From the NCBI GenBank assembly GCA_903927005.1, contig CAIYLH010000069.1:1-64000 (forward strand): a DNA stretch of 64,000 bases, written 5' to 3'. Of the stretch, positions 21,090 to 30,656 are shown in pieces; positions within the stretch are counted from its first letter, which is position 1, and each line of letters opens with the position of its first letter. The notes below the pieces were generated by a model. It worked only from the letters and a program-made list of their open reading frames with translations, was not told where the DNA came from and searched no databases. This DNA comes from an uncultured Pseudomonadota bacterium. GTDB lineage: Bacteria > Pseudomonadota > Gammaproteobacteria > Steroidobacterales > Steroidobacteraceae. The position numbers and the translations under genes are program-made.

Positions 21090-23516
21090 ATGCGTATACG
21101 CAGCCTGGCTGATATGAGCCCCCGTCTGGCGGCCCCATCCCCACGTTTGGCGCCAGCGACCCGATCGCGGATTAGCGTCGCCGTTGCCTCGGTGCTGGCT
21201 CTGTCTGTGCCGGGGGGCACGGCGTTAGCGGTCGGCGCGGACACAGCCGGCAGCGTGCTGGATGAGGTTGTGGTCACCGCCCGCAAGCGCGAGGAGAGCC
21301 TGCAGGTGGTGCCGCTGAGCATCGAGGTATTCACCAAGAGAGACATTCAGAACCTCGGCATCTCGCAATTTGACGACTATGCGGAGAAGGTGCCCTCGAT
21401 CTCGTTCATTAGTGTTGGGCCCGGCACTCAGCTGTTCGTGATGCGCGGCGTGTCTGATGGCAGCAACCCAAACTACTCCAACAGTTCTGCCACTGGCTTC
21501 TTCGTCGATGACATGTCGACCAGCTGGGGCGGCGGTCAGCCGGACCTGCATCTTTACGACATAGCACAGATCGAGGTGCTGAACGGCCCGCAGGGAACCA
21601 CCTTCGGCGCCGGCTCGATGTCTGGCGCCATTCGCTATATCACCAGCAAGCCGGACCTAAATTCCTTCAGTGCGGGCATCGATGTCGACGCCGGTAGTAT
21701 CAAGGGCGGCTCGACCAACGCGACCTACGAGGGCTTCCTCAACCTGCCGCTGATCCAGGGCGTGCTTGGGCTACGCGTATCGGCGTTCAGTGACAATCGC
21801 GGCGGCTTCATCAATAACAAGTTGACGACGCGGCACTGGATCAACGGCACGACGTCTGATAATTCGGCGTGGGCGCGCGACCGCTACAACACGGAGCATG
21901 TCGAGGGTGGGAGGCTTGCCCTGAAGGGAGTTGCCAGCGAGTCGTGGAGCGCGACGCTCACGCTCACCTACCAGCGTCAGTCTACGCAGGGCGCGTGGGA
22001 CGAGGACCTGACGTTCTTCGGGCCGCGGACAGTGTCGCGCTTCGGGCCGGAATCGCACTTGCACGAAGCCAAGATGCTGGATCTGCATGTCGACGGCGAC
22101 GTCGGCATTGGTGACCTTGTGTTCGCAAGTACCTACTGGTCATTGCCGTCGCGCATGAACAATGAATACTCCCAGTACATGGAGAACTACAACGGCGGCT
22201 CCGTGGAGTCATTCACCTGTCTGGATGATCCCATCTACGGCAGCGGTGAGTATTCCGGTTGCAACGTGCCGGTGCAGTTCTACGAGTACCACACCAACCC
22301 GGAACGCTGGTCGAACGAGCTGCGACTGGCGTCCAAGCCGGGGGGGCGCTTCCACTGGCTGGCGGGCCTTTACTGGGAAAAGACCCGGGACAAGGACTCG
22401 GGCAGTACGTTCTTCATGCCCGGCATGCAGACCGATGGGGCTGCGTTCCAGTATTACCAGGCGCTGTACGGAACGACGGCCTCGTCGTTGCCGCCTGGGG
22501 TGTCGTATGCCTACCGGACCCGTTCGGACTACCTGCAGACTACTGAATTCGCGAACATTAGCTACGACATCACCGATCGGCTCAATGTCGAGGCGGGCAT
22601 AGTGCAGTTCAGCGCTAATTCGAAGTACTACAGTCCGTATGGCCAGTTTGCCTACGCGCCGCCTTCGCCTACGTTGTCAGAAGGTTCATCGCACAAGACC
22701 AATGGCCGGGTCGGCATTAATTACAAGGTAGGCGACAACTTCCTGCTCTACGCGGATGTGTCGCAGGGCTTCCGTGACGGTGGTGCGAACTCAGGCTACC
22801 CGGACTCGTGCTACGCGAATGGCGTGCCGCGCGCCTATGTGCCCGATACGCTCAACAACTTCGAACTCGGCTGGAAATCCACCAGTCTGGGCGGCCGCTT
22901 CCTGTTCAACGGCGCGGCCTACCTGATGAAATGGAAGGACCTGCAGACGATCATTTATGACGTCGACATCTGTGCCCCTAGCAGCTTCAACGTCAATGTC
23001 GGTGATGCGAGGGTTTACGGCGCTGAGTCGAACGTGGAATTCAAGCCCGACCAGCACTGGTCGTTCCAGGCGTCGGGTAGCTATACGGACTCTCATCTGG
23101 TTTCGAGCCCCTACCCAACATTCCAGGCGAACGTCGGCGAGCGGCTGCCATTCGTGCCGTACTTCAGTTACAGCATGAATGTGCGCTACAAGCATCCGCT
23201 GACGGGCAGCCTGAACGGCTATGCCCAGTTTGACGTTGCCCACAAGGGTGACATGTGGAACGACCTACACGTTGCCGGCTCGAACGGCTTCGGGCGAATC
23301 AACCAGCCAGGCTATTCGCTGATGAATCTGCGGGTCGGTATCAACCCAGAAGGCGGTCGCTGGCTCGCTGAGTTGTACGTTCGCAACCTTACGGACAAGA
23401 ACGCGATTCTCTACAGCAATACCGGCAACTTCGACCTGCGCCAAACGACCAACGAACCTCGTGTGATCGGTCTGCGGCTCAACTACCGATTTGGCAAGGA
23501 AGCGAATTCGGAGTGA
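21090..23516 (+). CDS. TonB-dependent outer-membrane receptor
   Basis: 808 aa from the ATG at 21090, chosen because GGGGA lies 8 nt upstream; an earlier ATG at 21078 is poorly placed. A signal sequence is followed by the TonB box 'DEVVVTARKREE'. The plug domain ('LSIEVFTKRDIQNLG', 'IEVLNGPQGTTFGAGSMSGAIRYITSKP') and a 22-strand-type barrel come next, ending near 'IGLRLNYRFG' with a short hydrophilic tail. There is no N-terminal STN signalling domain and no anti-sigma partner nearby. The ligand cannot be predicted; sphingomonad-type receptors of this class take up glycans, peptides or aromatic compounds. Confidence 0.93.
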   Translation: MRIRSLADMSPRLAAPSPRLAPATRSRISVAVASVLALSVPGGTALAVGADTAGSVLDEVVVTARKREESLQVVPLSIEVFTKRDIQNLGISQFDDYAEKVPSISFISVGPGTQLFVMRGVSDGSNPNYSNSSATGFFVDDMSTSWGGGQPDLHLYDIAQIEVLNGPQGTTFGAGSMSGAIRYITSKPDLNSFSAGIDVDAGSIKGGSTNATYEGFLNLPLIQGVLGLRVSAFSDNRGGFINNKLTTRHWINGTTSDNSAWARDRYNTEHVEGGRLALKGVASESWSATLTLTYQRQSTQGAWDEDLTFFGPRTVSRFGPESHLHEAKMLDLHVDGDVGIGDLVFASTYWSLPSRMNNEYSQYMENYNGGSVESFTCLDDPIYGSGEYSGCNVPVQFYEYHTNPERWSNELRLASKPGGRFHWLAGLYWEKTRDKDSGSTFFMPGMQTDGAAFQYYQALYGTTASSLPPGVSYAYRTRSDYLQTTEFANISYDITDRLNVEAGIVQFSANSKYYSPYGQFAYAPPSPTLSEGSSHKTNGRVGINYKVGDNFLLYADVSQGFRDGGANSGYPDSCYANGVPRAYVPDTLNNFELGWKSTSLGGRFLFNGAAYLMKWKDLQTIIYDVDICAPSSFNVNVGDARVYGAESNVEFKPDQHWSFQASGSYTDSHLVSSPYPTFQANVGERLPFVPYFSYSMNVRYKHPLTGSLNGYAQFDVAHKGDMWNDLHVAGSNGFGRINQPGYSLMNLRVGINPEGGRWLAELYVRNLTDKNAILYSNTGNFDLRQTTNEPRVIGLRLNYRFGKEANSE

Positions 23517-23526
23517 TGCGCACGCT

Positions 23527-25239
23527 TCAATCGTGCGCTCGTTCGTAGGCGACTTTGCCGTCTATCACCGTCATGTCGACGCGTACGCTATGGATTCGCA
23601 GTGGCGGCGTGTCGAACAGGTTGCGCTCCAGCACGACGAAGTCCGCCGCCTTGCCTGGCGATAGCGATCCTCGTGTCGCCTCTTCATGCATCAGGTAGGC
23701 GCCTGCGCTCGTGTAGGCCGTGATTGCCTCAGCGAGGCCTACCCGTTCGGCCGGATTCCACGCCTGATCTTCCTTGCCGGCCAGGTCCAGGCCCCCCGGG
23801 TAGCGGTGCGTAATGGCCGTCTCCAATCCATCTAGTGGCGCGACGCCGGTCACGGGCCAGTCAGTGCCCCACGCCAGCACGACGCCAGCGTCCAGCAGTG
23901 TTCGGGTCGGCAGGACGTGCTCGTTGCGTACTGGCCCGAAAAGGCGCGGCGCGTCCTGCGCTTCCCAGACATCGCCCAGGCTCCATAGGGGCGTCATGTT
24001 GGCGATGACGCCGAGCGTTCTGAATCGCGGTACGTCGGCAGGGTCGACCAGGCACAGGTGAGCGAGCGTGTGGCGGCTGTCGCGCGGGCCATTCGCCACT
24101 CTTGCCGCGGCAAAGGCATCCAGTGCGGCACGGACTGCGCCGTCGCCCTGCGTGTGCATGTGGATCTGGAATCCGGCAGCGTCGAGCCTGGCGACCAGTC
24201 GGTTGAGCCGTGTCTGTTCCACGAACAACGTGCCGCGCCCGAAGCGCGGTTCGTCGCTGTACGGCTCTAACAGGACCAGGGTGTGTGATGCGTAGGCGCC
24301 GTCGAGAAAAATCTTTACGCAGGTCGCGCTGAGTCGTTTGCCCTGCAGCGCTGCACGCTGCGCGATGAATTGCTGCAGTTGCGCGTCATCATCATCGGTT
24401 GGCCGAAATGGCAGGCAGAGGTTGGCGCGAACTTTGAGTTGCCCGCTTCGTTCCATCGCCTCATAGGCCGCAACTACCGCGGGTGTGGCCATGGCATCTT
24501 CGACTGCCGTGATCCCAAGACGGACCATTTCCGCAAGTGCCACCCGCAGGTCCTCCCGCTGATCCTGCGCAGAAATTGGCGGAATCAGTGGTGAAACGAG
24601 TTCCATCGCCGCGTCTTCATGCAGAACGCCGGACGGTTTTCCGCGGGTGTCTCGCTCGATGCGGCCGCTGGTTGGCTCAGCTGTCCGTTCGCTGATGTGT
24701 GCCATCGCCAGAGCGCGGCTGTTGACCCAGGCCGAATGACCCGAGTTGTCAGTCAAAAAGACCGGCCGATCTGATATCAGCGGGTCGAGCATGTCCCGGG
24801 TCGGCATGCCGCTGGGGAGGAAGGCGACTTTGTCCCAGCCGTCCCCAACGATCCAGGGCTTTTTAGGGTGCGCTTTCGCGTACTGCTGGACTCGTTGCAA
24901 TATCTGCGCGCGGTCCGTAAGGCCATGCAGATCCAGTGAAGTGGCGGGATTGGGGGCGTCGGCCGGATGGGCATGTGAGTCCTGAAATCCCGGCAGTAGC
25001 ATTCGCTGGGCGAGATCTACGACCCGAGTCGTCGGCCCGATGAAGCCGCGTGCCGTTGCATCGTCACCGACATAGGTGACTTGTCCCGCGCTGACGGCAA
25101 GAGCCGTCGCCCAGCTCCGAGCTGCGTCGACGGTGTATACCGCGCCGTTGACGAAGACCATATCGGCCGGTGGGGCTGCAATCACCAGGCTCGCATGCAG
25201 GAGTGCGAGGGTTGACACTGCAGCGCGCAGCCTCGTCAT
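23527..25239 (-). CDS. Secreted YtcJ-like amidohydrolase (Amidohydro_3)
   Basis: 570 aa from ATG 25239, which begins a good signal peptide (MTRLRAAVSTLALLHASLVIAA). An in-frame ATG at 25281 would add 14 residues; neither start has a strong Shine-Dalgarno. Metal-binding landmarks are 'LLPGFQDSHAHP', 'HMHTQGDGAVRAAL', 'HLCLVDPADVPRF' and 'GTDWPV'. It belongs to the YtcJ/AtzD-like amidohydrolase branch whose members hydrolyse amides, ureas or cyclic imides. It converges on the TonB receptor with a 10-nt gap and follows a carboxylesterase in the same orientation, so the two are probably co-transcribed. Confidence 0.88.
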   Translation of the reverse strand: MTRLRAAVSTLALLHASLVIAAPPADMVFVNGAVYTVDAARSWATALAVSAGQVTYVGDDATARGFIGPTTRVVDLAQRMLLPGFQDSHAHPADAPNPATSLDLHGLTDRAQILQRVQQYAKAHPKKPWIVGDGWDKVAFLPSGMPTRDMLDPLISDRPVFLTDNSGHSAWVNSRALAMAHISERTAEPTSGRIERDTRGKPSGVLHEDAAMELVSPLIPPISAQDQREDLRVALAEMVRLGITAVEDAMATPAVVAAYEAMERSGQLKVRANLCLPFRPTDDDDAQLQQFIAQRAALQGKRLSATCVKIFLDGAYASHTLVLLEPYSDEPRFGRGTLFVEQTRLNRLVARLDAAGFQIHMHTQGDGAVRAALDAFAAARVANGPRDSRHTLAHLCLVDPADVPRFRTLGVIANMTPLWSLGDVWEAQDAPRLFGPVRNEHVLPTRTLLDAGVVLAWGTDWPVTGVAPLDGLETAITHRYPGGLDLAGKEDQAWNPAERVGLAEAITAYTSAGAYLMHEEATRGSLSPGKAADFVVLERNLFDTPPLRIHSVRVDMTVIDGKVAYERAHD

Positions 25240-25346
25240 CACGCGCGCGGGTGTTGCAGTCGGAGCAGGCTTGAAACGCATGAGGAGGTCCACGAGTGGC
25301 TTTGGGCGGGTCGGCTCTTTCGCTCGGTTTTGGGCGCGAATTTGAA

Positions 25347-27125
25347 CTAATAGCGCGGGCAGCCACGCTGTGTAAGCACTGTCAGTGGGTAACTTGGGTA
25401 CATCGTATTGTCGAGGAGCACCGCGCATTTTTCCTTCTCCGACAAGTCTGGCGCAGCCCATAGGGCCTTGAGTAGCTCGTTCTCGTCGACGAGTTTGTCG
25501 TCCCAGGTCAATGCGGTGGTCGTGAAGACTAACTTGCGCTGGCCCGCCTGCCAGTCGCGCCATTCGGGCAGTTCCTGGCGCGTGCCGCGACCCGGGTTTC
25601 CCGTCCGGGCAAACTGAGCCCAGTATGACATCATCGATTTCGACACTCGTGAGCGGCTCGTGCGATTGGCCTCGTTGAAAAGGGCTCCAAACGGATCGGC
25701 GACTGTCTCGCCCTGGTCAGTTGCCGGCAGCGAGTCACGGATGAAGGCCGACTCAAATGTGCCGAACACGAAGGCGAGTTCAATCCCGTGGGCGGCTCCA
25801 AAGATCTTCTGTAGATCCGTTGGGGATGTCGGTTCGTCGTCCCATTCGAAGCGGTAGCCGTATACGCGTGAGTGCAGGCGGGGCAGCAGGTCGTCGACTG
25901 CCGAATAGTTCCACCAGTCAGAGTACAGCCGGTTGAATGTCGCGTAGCGGCTTTCATCGATGACTTCGAGCCGGTCGCCGACGGTCCGCACGAAGCCTGG
26001 GTCCGAGGACAGAAACAGCTTCTGTTCATCCCGGTTGCCGCCGATGATCATCGGCACGGCGTTGTAGGCACCGCGTGCAAGCAAGGAACGATGGTTCTCG
26101 GCAGGGATCAGCACCCCGTCGTACACGACACTCGGCAGGTCGTATTCAGCGTGGGCGGCGTGCAGGTAGGGTGCAAGCACCGCCGTGGCGGGCAGTGAGC
26201 GCAGCCAGTGGGCGAGCCGGGCCGGCCGTTCGGTGTGCTGTCTGGTACGTGCTGCGTTCGAATCGACGGCTTTACCGTTCGCCATCAACAGTGCATTGAC
26301 GACTTCGCGCGCACTAAGTGGCGTTCCCGGCACCGGGTCATCGCGGAAATTCACGGCCTGCGGCAGGCTCATGTTCCAAAAGCCCCCGCTCTGTGCGATG
26401 GCCTTCTGGAACAGCCCTTGCGCGGGGCGCGCGAGCACGAGTGCATAGACGTTCTGGGCACCGGCCGATTCGCCGAACGCCGTGACGTTGTCGCCATTAC
26501 CGCCGAAGGCGGAAATGTTTGCTCGCACCCACTGGAGGGCCGCGATGGCGTCGAGTAGCGCGAATTGCCCGGTGCTGCGCCGAGCACCGCTACCGGTGAT
26601 CGCCGGGTGATGGAACCAGCCAAAGGGCCCAAGCCTATAGTTGATGGTAACAACGACCACATCCTGCGTCGTCGCCAGTTGGGATCCATCGAATCCCGCT
26701 CCGCTGCCATAGAGTTGGCCGCCGCCGTGTATCCAGACCATCACCGGAAGCTGATGGGAGCGGGGGCCCGGCGGGCTGAATACATTCAGGGTCAGGCAGT
26801 CCTCCGAGCCGGTGACGGCGATATCGCCCTGGGCTCTGGCGTAGGGCTGCAGGCACGGCGGCCCTGGCGCGACGGCTGCTCGAACGCCGTGCCAGGCGAT
26901 GACCGGCGCGGGGGGGCGCCACCGGCGCTCGCCTACGGGCGGCGCCGCGTAGGGGATGCCGTACCACGCGCGTGCCCCACCCTCGGTCTGCATGCCGACG
27001 ACACGGCCTCCTTCGGTCTGGACGCCGAGCACGACCGGCGAGCCTGGCTCTGCGCTGGCACGGTTGAGCGGCGCAAAGATCGCGATGAGGCCCGCTAGCA
27101 GCAAGGTCGATGGCTTGTACATCAT
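25347..27125 (-). CDS. Secreted type-B carboxylesterase
   Basis: 592 aa from the ATG at 27125 with signal peptide (MMYKPSTLLLAGLIAIFAPLNRASA); a GTG at 27134 is also possible. Type-B carboxylesterase landmarks are 'GIPYAAPPVGERRWRPP', 'SEDCLTLNVF', the oxyanion loop 'VWIHGGGQLYGSG', and 'GESAGAQN' with nucleophile Ser near residue 218. 'AHGIELAFVFG' is the probable catalytic His region. Expected to hydrolyse carboxylic esters in the periplasm or outside. It is divergent from the proline-racemase-family gene across a region with a 14-bp palindrome. Confidence 0.9.
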   Translation of the reverse strand: MMYKPSTLLLAGLIAIFAPLNRASAEPGSPVVLGVQTEGGRVVGMQTEGGARAWYGIPYAAPPVGERRWRPPAPVIAWHGVRAAVAPGPPCLQPYARAQGDIAVTGSEDCLTLNVFSPPGPRSHQLPVMVWIHGGGQLYGSGAGFDGSQLATTQDVVVVTINYRLGPFGWFHHPAITGSGARRSTGQFALLDAIAALQWVRANISAFGGNGDNVTAFGESAGAQNVYALVLARPAQGLFQKAIAQSGGFWNMSLPQAVNFRDDPVPGTPLSAREVVNALLMANGKAVDSNAARTRQHTERPARLAHWLRSLPATAVLAPYLHAAHAEYDLPSVVYDGVLIPAENHRSLLARGAYNAVPMIIGGNRDEQKLFLSSDPGFVRTVGDRLEVIDESRYATFNRLYSDWWNYSAVDDLLPRLHSRVYGYRFEWDDEPTSPTDLQKIFGAAHGIELAFVFGTFESAFIRDSLPATDQGETVADPFGALFNEANRTSRSRVSKSMMSYWAQFARTGNPGRGTRQELPEWRDWQAGQRKLVFTTTALTWDDKLVDENELLKALWAAPDLSEKEKCAVLLDNTMYPSYPLTVLTQRGCPRY

Positions 27126-27242
27126 GGAGATCACGCCAGATGAGGAGGGCAGGGCCAGGGGGAAGTGTCGCTGATTCAGAGGTGCTTATGCGATCGACTT
27201 TGCCCCTGCCGGGCACAGGGCGGGGAGCGGGGTGATTGTTGA

Positions 27243-27256
27243 CGAACGGCCGTTCG
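27243..27256. promoter_or_regulatory. 14-bp palindrome between divergent genes (candidate operator)
   Basis: CGAACGGCCGTTCG is a perfect palindrome in the intergenic region between the carboxylesterase (minus) and the proline-racemase-family gene (plus). Its size and symmetry fit a TetR-like dimer site, but no regulator gene is adjacent, so this is only a candidate. Confidence 0.4.
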
Positions 27257-27423
27257 GCCTCGATCGCGGATCGGGTAGGCTTGGGTCAGGGTCTGTCCTG
27301 TGAAGTACAGTAGGCAGGGCTATGTGATCAAACCCGGTTGCGGCCAGAAAGATGTGCCGCCTGTCGCTGCGGCTGCCGGTGATCGGCAACCTGACCGCTC
27401 TTTTTGAATCGTGAGACAGAAAA

Positions 27424-28479
27424 ATGTTGCCAGGGATATTTGCAAAGGCCGCGACGTGGCAGCCTCCGGCGGATTGGCTGTGCATCGAGGCAATCGAGAT
27501 GCATACCGGCGGTGAGCCGCTACGGGTCCTGCTCGCCGGCTTGCCGGAAATCGTCGGCGGAACTGTCCTCGAAAAGAGGCGGTACTTTCGCGACCATCTG
27601 GACTGGCTCAGGACGGCACTCGTCTGGGAGCCGCGGGGGCATGCCGATATGTATGCGGCGGTGGTCTCGCCGTCGGTGGACGCCGACGCGGACGTATTTT
27701 TCCTCCATAACGAGGGCTACAGCACGATGTGCGGCCACGCGATTATCGCGTTGACGACACTGGCGGCTGAGCTGGACGTCCAGGCCGCACCGGCGCTGGC
27801 CCCGTCTAGGACGGTCACGATTCGCTACCGGGTGCCTGCGGGAATCGTCGAGGGGCGAGCCGTGATTGACGCTGCAGGCAGCAAGACGATCAGCTTTACG
27901 AACGTCCCGTCTTTCGCCTACGCCTTGGACCTGCAGATCGATATTCCTGGCGTAGGCCCGATCTCGGTCGATATAGGCTATGGCGGCGCGTTCTACGCGG
28001 TGGTCGAGGCTGAGCAGGCGGGCGTATCGCTCGCTCTTGAGAGCTCCGCGGCTCTGATCGATCTTGGCCGCAGGATCAAGAAAGCGGTGATGGGCGCCTG
28101 CGTGATCGAGCATCCCTTCGAGCGGGATCTGAGCTTCCTGTATGGAACGATATTCACAGGGCCGGCGACGTCGCCCTTGAACCACAGCCGCAATGTCTGC
28201 GTATTCGCTGACGGCGAGATCGACCGCTCGCCGACGGGTTCTGGCGTGAGCGCGCGCATAGCCATAGAGGTGGCTCGCGGTCGCATTCCGCTGGGCAGCA
28301 CGATTTCCATCGAGAGCATCGTCGGAAGTGCGTTTACGGTCCGGGCGCTGGAGCGGGCGGTCGTCGGCAAGTATCCGGCAGTCGTGCCGGAAGTGTCCGG
28401 CACGGCGTTCATCACCGGCCGCTCAAAATTCTGGATTGATCCGGCCGACCCGTTCCGGACGGGCTTTCTGATTCGCTGA
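27424..28479 (+). CDS. Proline racemase family protein, probable trans-3-hydroxy-L-proline dehydratase
   Basis: 351 aa cytosolic protein of the proline racemase superfamily. The first acid/base site is 'MCGH' with Cys103; the second, normally Cys, is 'SPTGSG' with Thr271. The Cys/Thr pair is the known signature of trans-3-hydroxy-L-proline dehydratases (as in human L3HYPDH), which make Δ1-pyrroline-2-carboxylate. Racemases and 4-hydroxyproline epimerases use Cys/Cys. The expected partner, a pyrroline-2-carboxylate reductase, is not in this window. The start at 27424 lacks a clear Shine-Dalgarno, but the conserved core begins soon after ('IEAIEMHTGGEP'). Confidence 0.88.
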   Translation: MLPGIFAKAATWQPPADWLCIEAIEMHTGGEPLRVLLAGLPEIVGGTVLEKRRYFRDHLDWLRTALVWEPRGHADMYAAVVSPSVDADADVFFLHNEGYSTMCGHAIIALTTLAAELDVQAAPALAPSRTVTIRYRVPAGIVEGRAVIDAAGSKTISFTNVPSFAYALDLQIDIPGVGPISVDIGYGGAFYAVVEAEQAGVSLALESSAALIDLGRRIKKAVMGACVIEHPFERDLSFLYGTIFTGPATSPLNHSRNVCVFADGEIDRSPTGSGVSARIAIEVARGRIPLGSTISIESIVGSAFTVRALERAVVGKYPAVVPEVSGTAFITGRSKFWIDPADPFRTGFLIR

Positions 28480-28497
28480 TTGCGCTCGCCGTGCCCC

Positions 28498-30072
28498 TCA
28501 GGGCGTCGTCGTTGAATACTCGATCTCCTGGATCCGCGGCGGTCGCGTCGGCGCCAGCAGCACGTGACCTGCAATCCGGCCATGTGCACAGCGCCACTTG
28601 AATTCACCCGTCAGTGCGCTGGTGGCGGTGATTGCCGCGGTTGTATCGCAGTCACCCACGGAGGCCTTGAGCACTGACAGCTCCCGTTGCCAGCCAGCCG
28701 CATCGCGGTCCAGCAGGAAGTTCATCGCAAAAGCGTCGCCGGCACCATCGAGCGAGCCATTGCGATAGACCGCCCCGACGGTGAGGTAGCTGCGGGCCAG
28801 ATCCGCCTCGAGAGGAACCGGGCGCGGGCTAAGCAGTCCAGTCTTCTGCAGCAAGACCGCCGCGTCCCAGACCGGTCCGGAAGGGCCGGCGTACGTGCGG
28901 TTCGCCAGCGCAAACAGGCCAATTCCAGAGTCAGGAAGCAGCAGCACGTGTGAGCCGTAGCCGGGATAGCCACCGCCGTGGCTCAGGGTGAGTCCGAGCT
29001 CGCAGTCCACGGCTATCTGCATGCCCATGCTGTAGTTGACGGGCTGGCGGCAGCTGGCTTCTCCGGAGTGGCCAGGGCGTTGACGAAGACGGGGAAAGTT
29101 GGAGCCCTGCGCAAGCTCGCGAACGGTCGCACGCCGGACCGGTCCTGTGTCAGCCCCGTCCCGCGGTGGCCACGCCGATAGCAGGTAGGCTACCCACTTC
29201 GCGTAGTCGACTGCGCTCGTCTGCACGCCGCCCATTGCGCCGAACGCGCCGGGGCCGAGCGTAGGTTCGAGCCGCCACTGGTTGTCTTCCCAGCGGTAGC
29301 CGAGCGCCCGGCGTTCCTTTGGCGCTGCGTCGGCACGGAAGCCCGAGGACTCCATGCCCAGAGGTTGCAGCAGCGTCTGGGTAATCGTGTCCGCGTAGGG
29401 ATGGCCGGAGACGTTGCTGATGATGCGGCCCAGTAGCGCGAAGCCGAGGTTCGAGTAGTCGTAGGCCATCTCCGGTGCACGCGCGAACGGGACACCCTCC
29501 TTCAACAGCCGCGTGAACTCCTCCTCCGGCAGCGGCGTCTGCCGATCGCCCCACGGGTCGTCGGTGACGAAGCCCGCCACGTGATTAAGCAGGTCCCGGA
29601 CGCGGACCCGGGGCGAGTCCTGGGTTGGGTACGTCCACTCGCGCATTTCCGGAACGTAGCTCTGCGCAAGCGCGTCAAGCCGTAGCTTGTCATCGTCGCG
29701 CAGCTTCAGCACGGTAAGCGCGGTGAACGCCTTGGTCATCGACGCGATGCGAAACAGCGTGTCCGGCGAGACCGGTCGCTTCGACTCCAGGTCTTGCACG
29801 CCAAGGCCGCGCACGTAGACGAGGCGTCCCTCTGCAACGATGCCGTAGACCATGCCGGGGATGTGCGAATCCAGAGCATAGTCCTCGAATATCCGGTCGA
29901 TGCTAGCGAGCGTGTCGGCGTCGATCTTGCCGGGTGCGGTGGAGGCCGCGACAGGCTCCGCGCCCGCGCTGATCGAAAGCACTGCCAGCGATATCGTCAG
30001 CCCGAACCGGGTGGCAAGACCGACGATCCTGGCGAGCGTGTGGCGTGCGACGTGGAAATTCGCCGTGATCAT
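28498..30072 (-). CDS. Secreted serine hydrolase, class C beta-lactamase family
   Basis: 524 aa from ATG 30072 with AGGAAA upstream and a signal segment (FGLTISLAVLSISAGA). Penicillin-binding/class C motifs: SMTK (SxxK, Ser near residue 110), YSN (YxN) and 'SHGGGYPGYG' in place of KTG. Such proteins are esterases, D-aminopeptidases or peptidases more often than lactamases. A C-terminal domain of about 130 residues follows. It is the third gene of a tight minus-strand operon (TPR, lipocalin-like, hydrolase). An alternative ATG at 30117 overlaps the lipocalin stop as TGATG and would add 15 residues. Confidence 0.9.
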   Translation of the reverse strand: MITANFHVARHTLARIVGLATRFGLTISLAVLSISAGAEPVAASTAPGKIDADTLASIDRIFEDYALDSHIPGMVYGIVAEGRLVYVRGLGVQDLESKRPVSPDTLFRIASMTKAFTALTVLKLRDDDKLRLDALAQSYVPEMREWTYPTQDSPRVRVRDLLNHVAGFVTDDPWGDRQTPLPEEEFTRLLKEGVPFARAPEMAYDYSNLGFALLGRIISNVSGHPYADTITQTLLQPLGMESSGFRADAAPKERRALGYRWEDNQWRLEPTLGPGAFGAMGGVQTSAVDYAKWVAYLLSAWPPRDGADTGPVRRATVRELAQGSNFPRLRQRPGHSGEASCRQPVNYSMGMQIAVDCELGLTLSHGGGYPGYGSHVLLLPDSGIGLFALANRTYAGPSGPVWDAAVLLQKTGLLSPRPVPLEADLARSYLTVGAVYRNGSLDGAGDAFAMNFLLDRDAAGWQRELSVLKASVGDCDTTAAITATSALTGEFKWRCAHGRIAGHVLLAPTRPPRIQEIEYSTTTP

Positions 30073-30116
30073 GGAGGGTGTTTCCTGCGTCACCAAATGA
30101 ATTCTGCGTTGATGCA

Positions 30117-30656
30117 TCAAGGTGTTGGGACTCGTGCCCAGACTTTAGTCTGTACGCTCTGGTGGGGCGGTGTGCCCTGGCTGCGTGTGAATGTCAGCCG
30201 TGCCCCGACGACGTGCGCCTGTTGTGCATAGGTCGCCGCCTGTTCGGGCGGATACAGCGCGCCTGCGGCGTGGTGGGTCACCGTGGAGGTCGAGGCGTCA
30301 AAGGACCAGGTGCCGTAGTACGCGTAATAAGTGTCCAGAGTGCCCTCCTTGGCCGGGCCCTGCGCGCCGCCAGGGCGCTCGGGGCGTACGGTGGGCATGG
30401 TCAGTGTTGGCCGGGCTCCACTCATGATCTGGACGCTAAACCAGCCGCTCTTGTCATAGATCAGCAGGCCCTGGCTCTCCGCGCCGTAGAACGAATCCGG
30501 CTCGACGCCTTGTGGGGTGCGCACATCGATGCTGACCAGTTTCCAGGTGCCGATGAGATCGTCGCGGGACGTCGGCGGTGGGTCGGCGGCCTGTACGCCC
30601 AGTGCCAGCAGGCCGCAGAGCAGCGCGGTCAGTCGCCAACGCGCGGCGGCGCTCAT
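30117..30656 (-). CDS. Exported lipocalin-like domain protein
   Basis: 179 aa with a signal peptide (RLTALLCGLLALGVQAAD). The body matches the small lipocalin-like domain family: 'DLIGTWKLVSIDVRTPQG', 'GLLIYDKSGWFSVQIM', 'YYGTWSFDASTSTVTHH'. It is predicted to be a periplasmic ligand-binding or structural beta-barrel. It overlaps the upstream TPR gene by ATGA and runs directly into the serine hydrolase, so the three are translationally linked. No catalytic residues are evident. Confidence 0.82.
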   Translation of the reverse strand: MSAAARWRLTALLCGLLALGVQAADPPPTSRDDLIGTWKLVSIDVRTPQGVEPDSFYGAESQGLLIYDKSGWFSVQIMSGARPTLTMPTVRPERPGGAQGPAKEGTLDTYYAYYGTWSFDASTSTVTHHAAGALYPPEQAATYAQQAHVVGARLTFTRSQGTPPHQSVQTKVWARVPTP

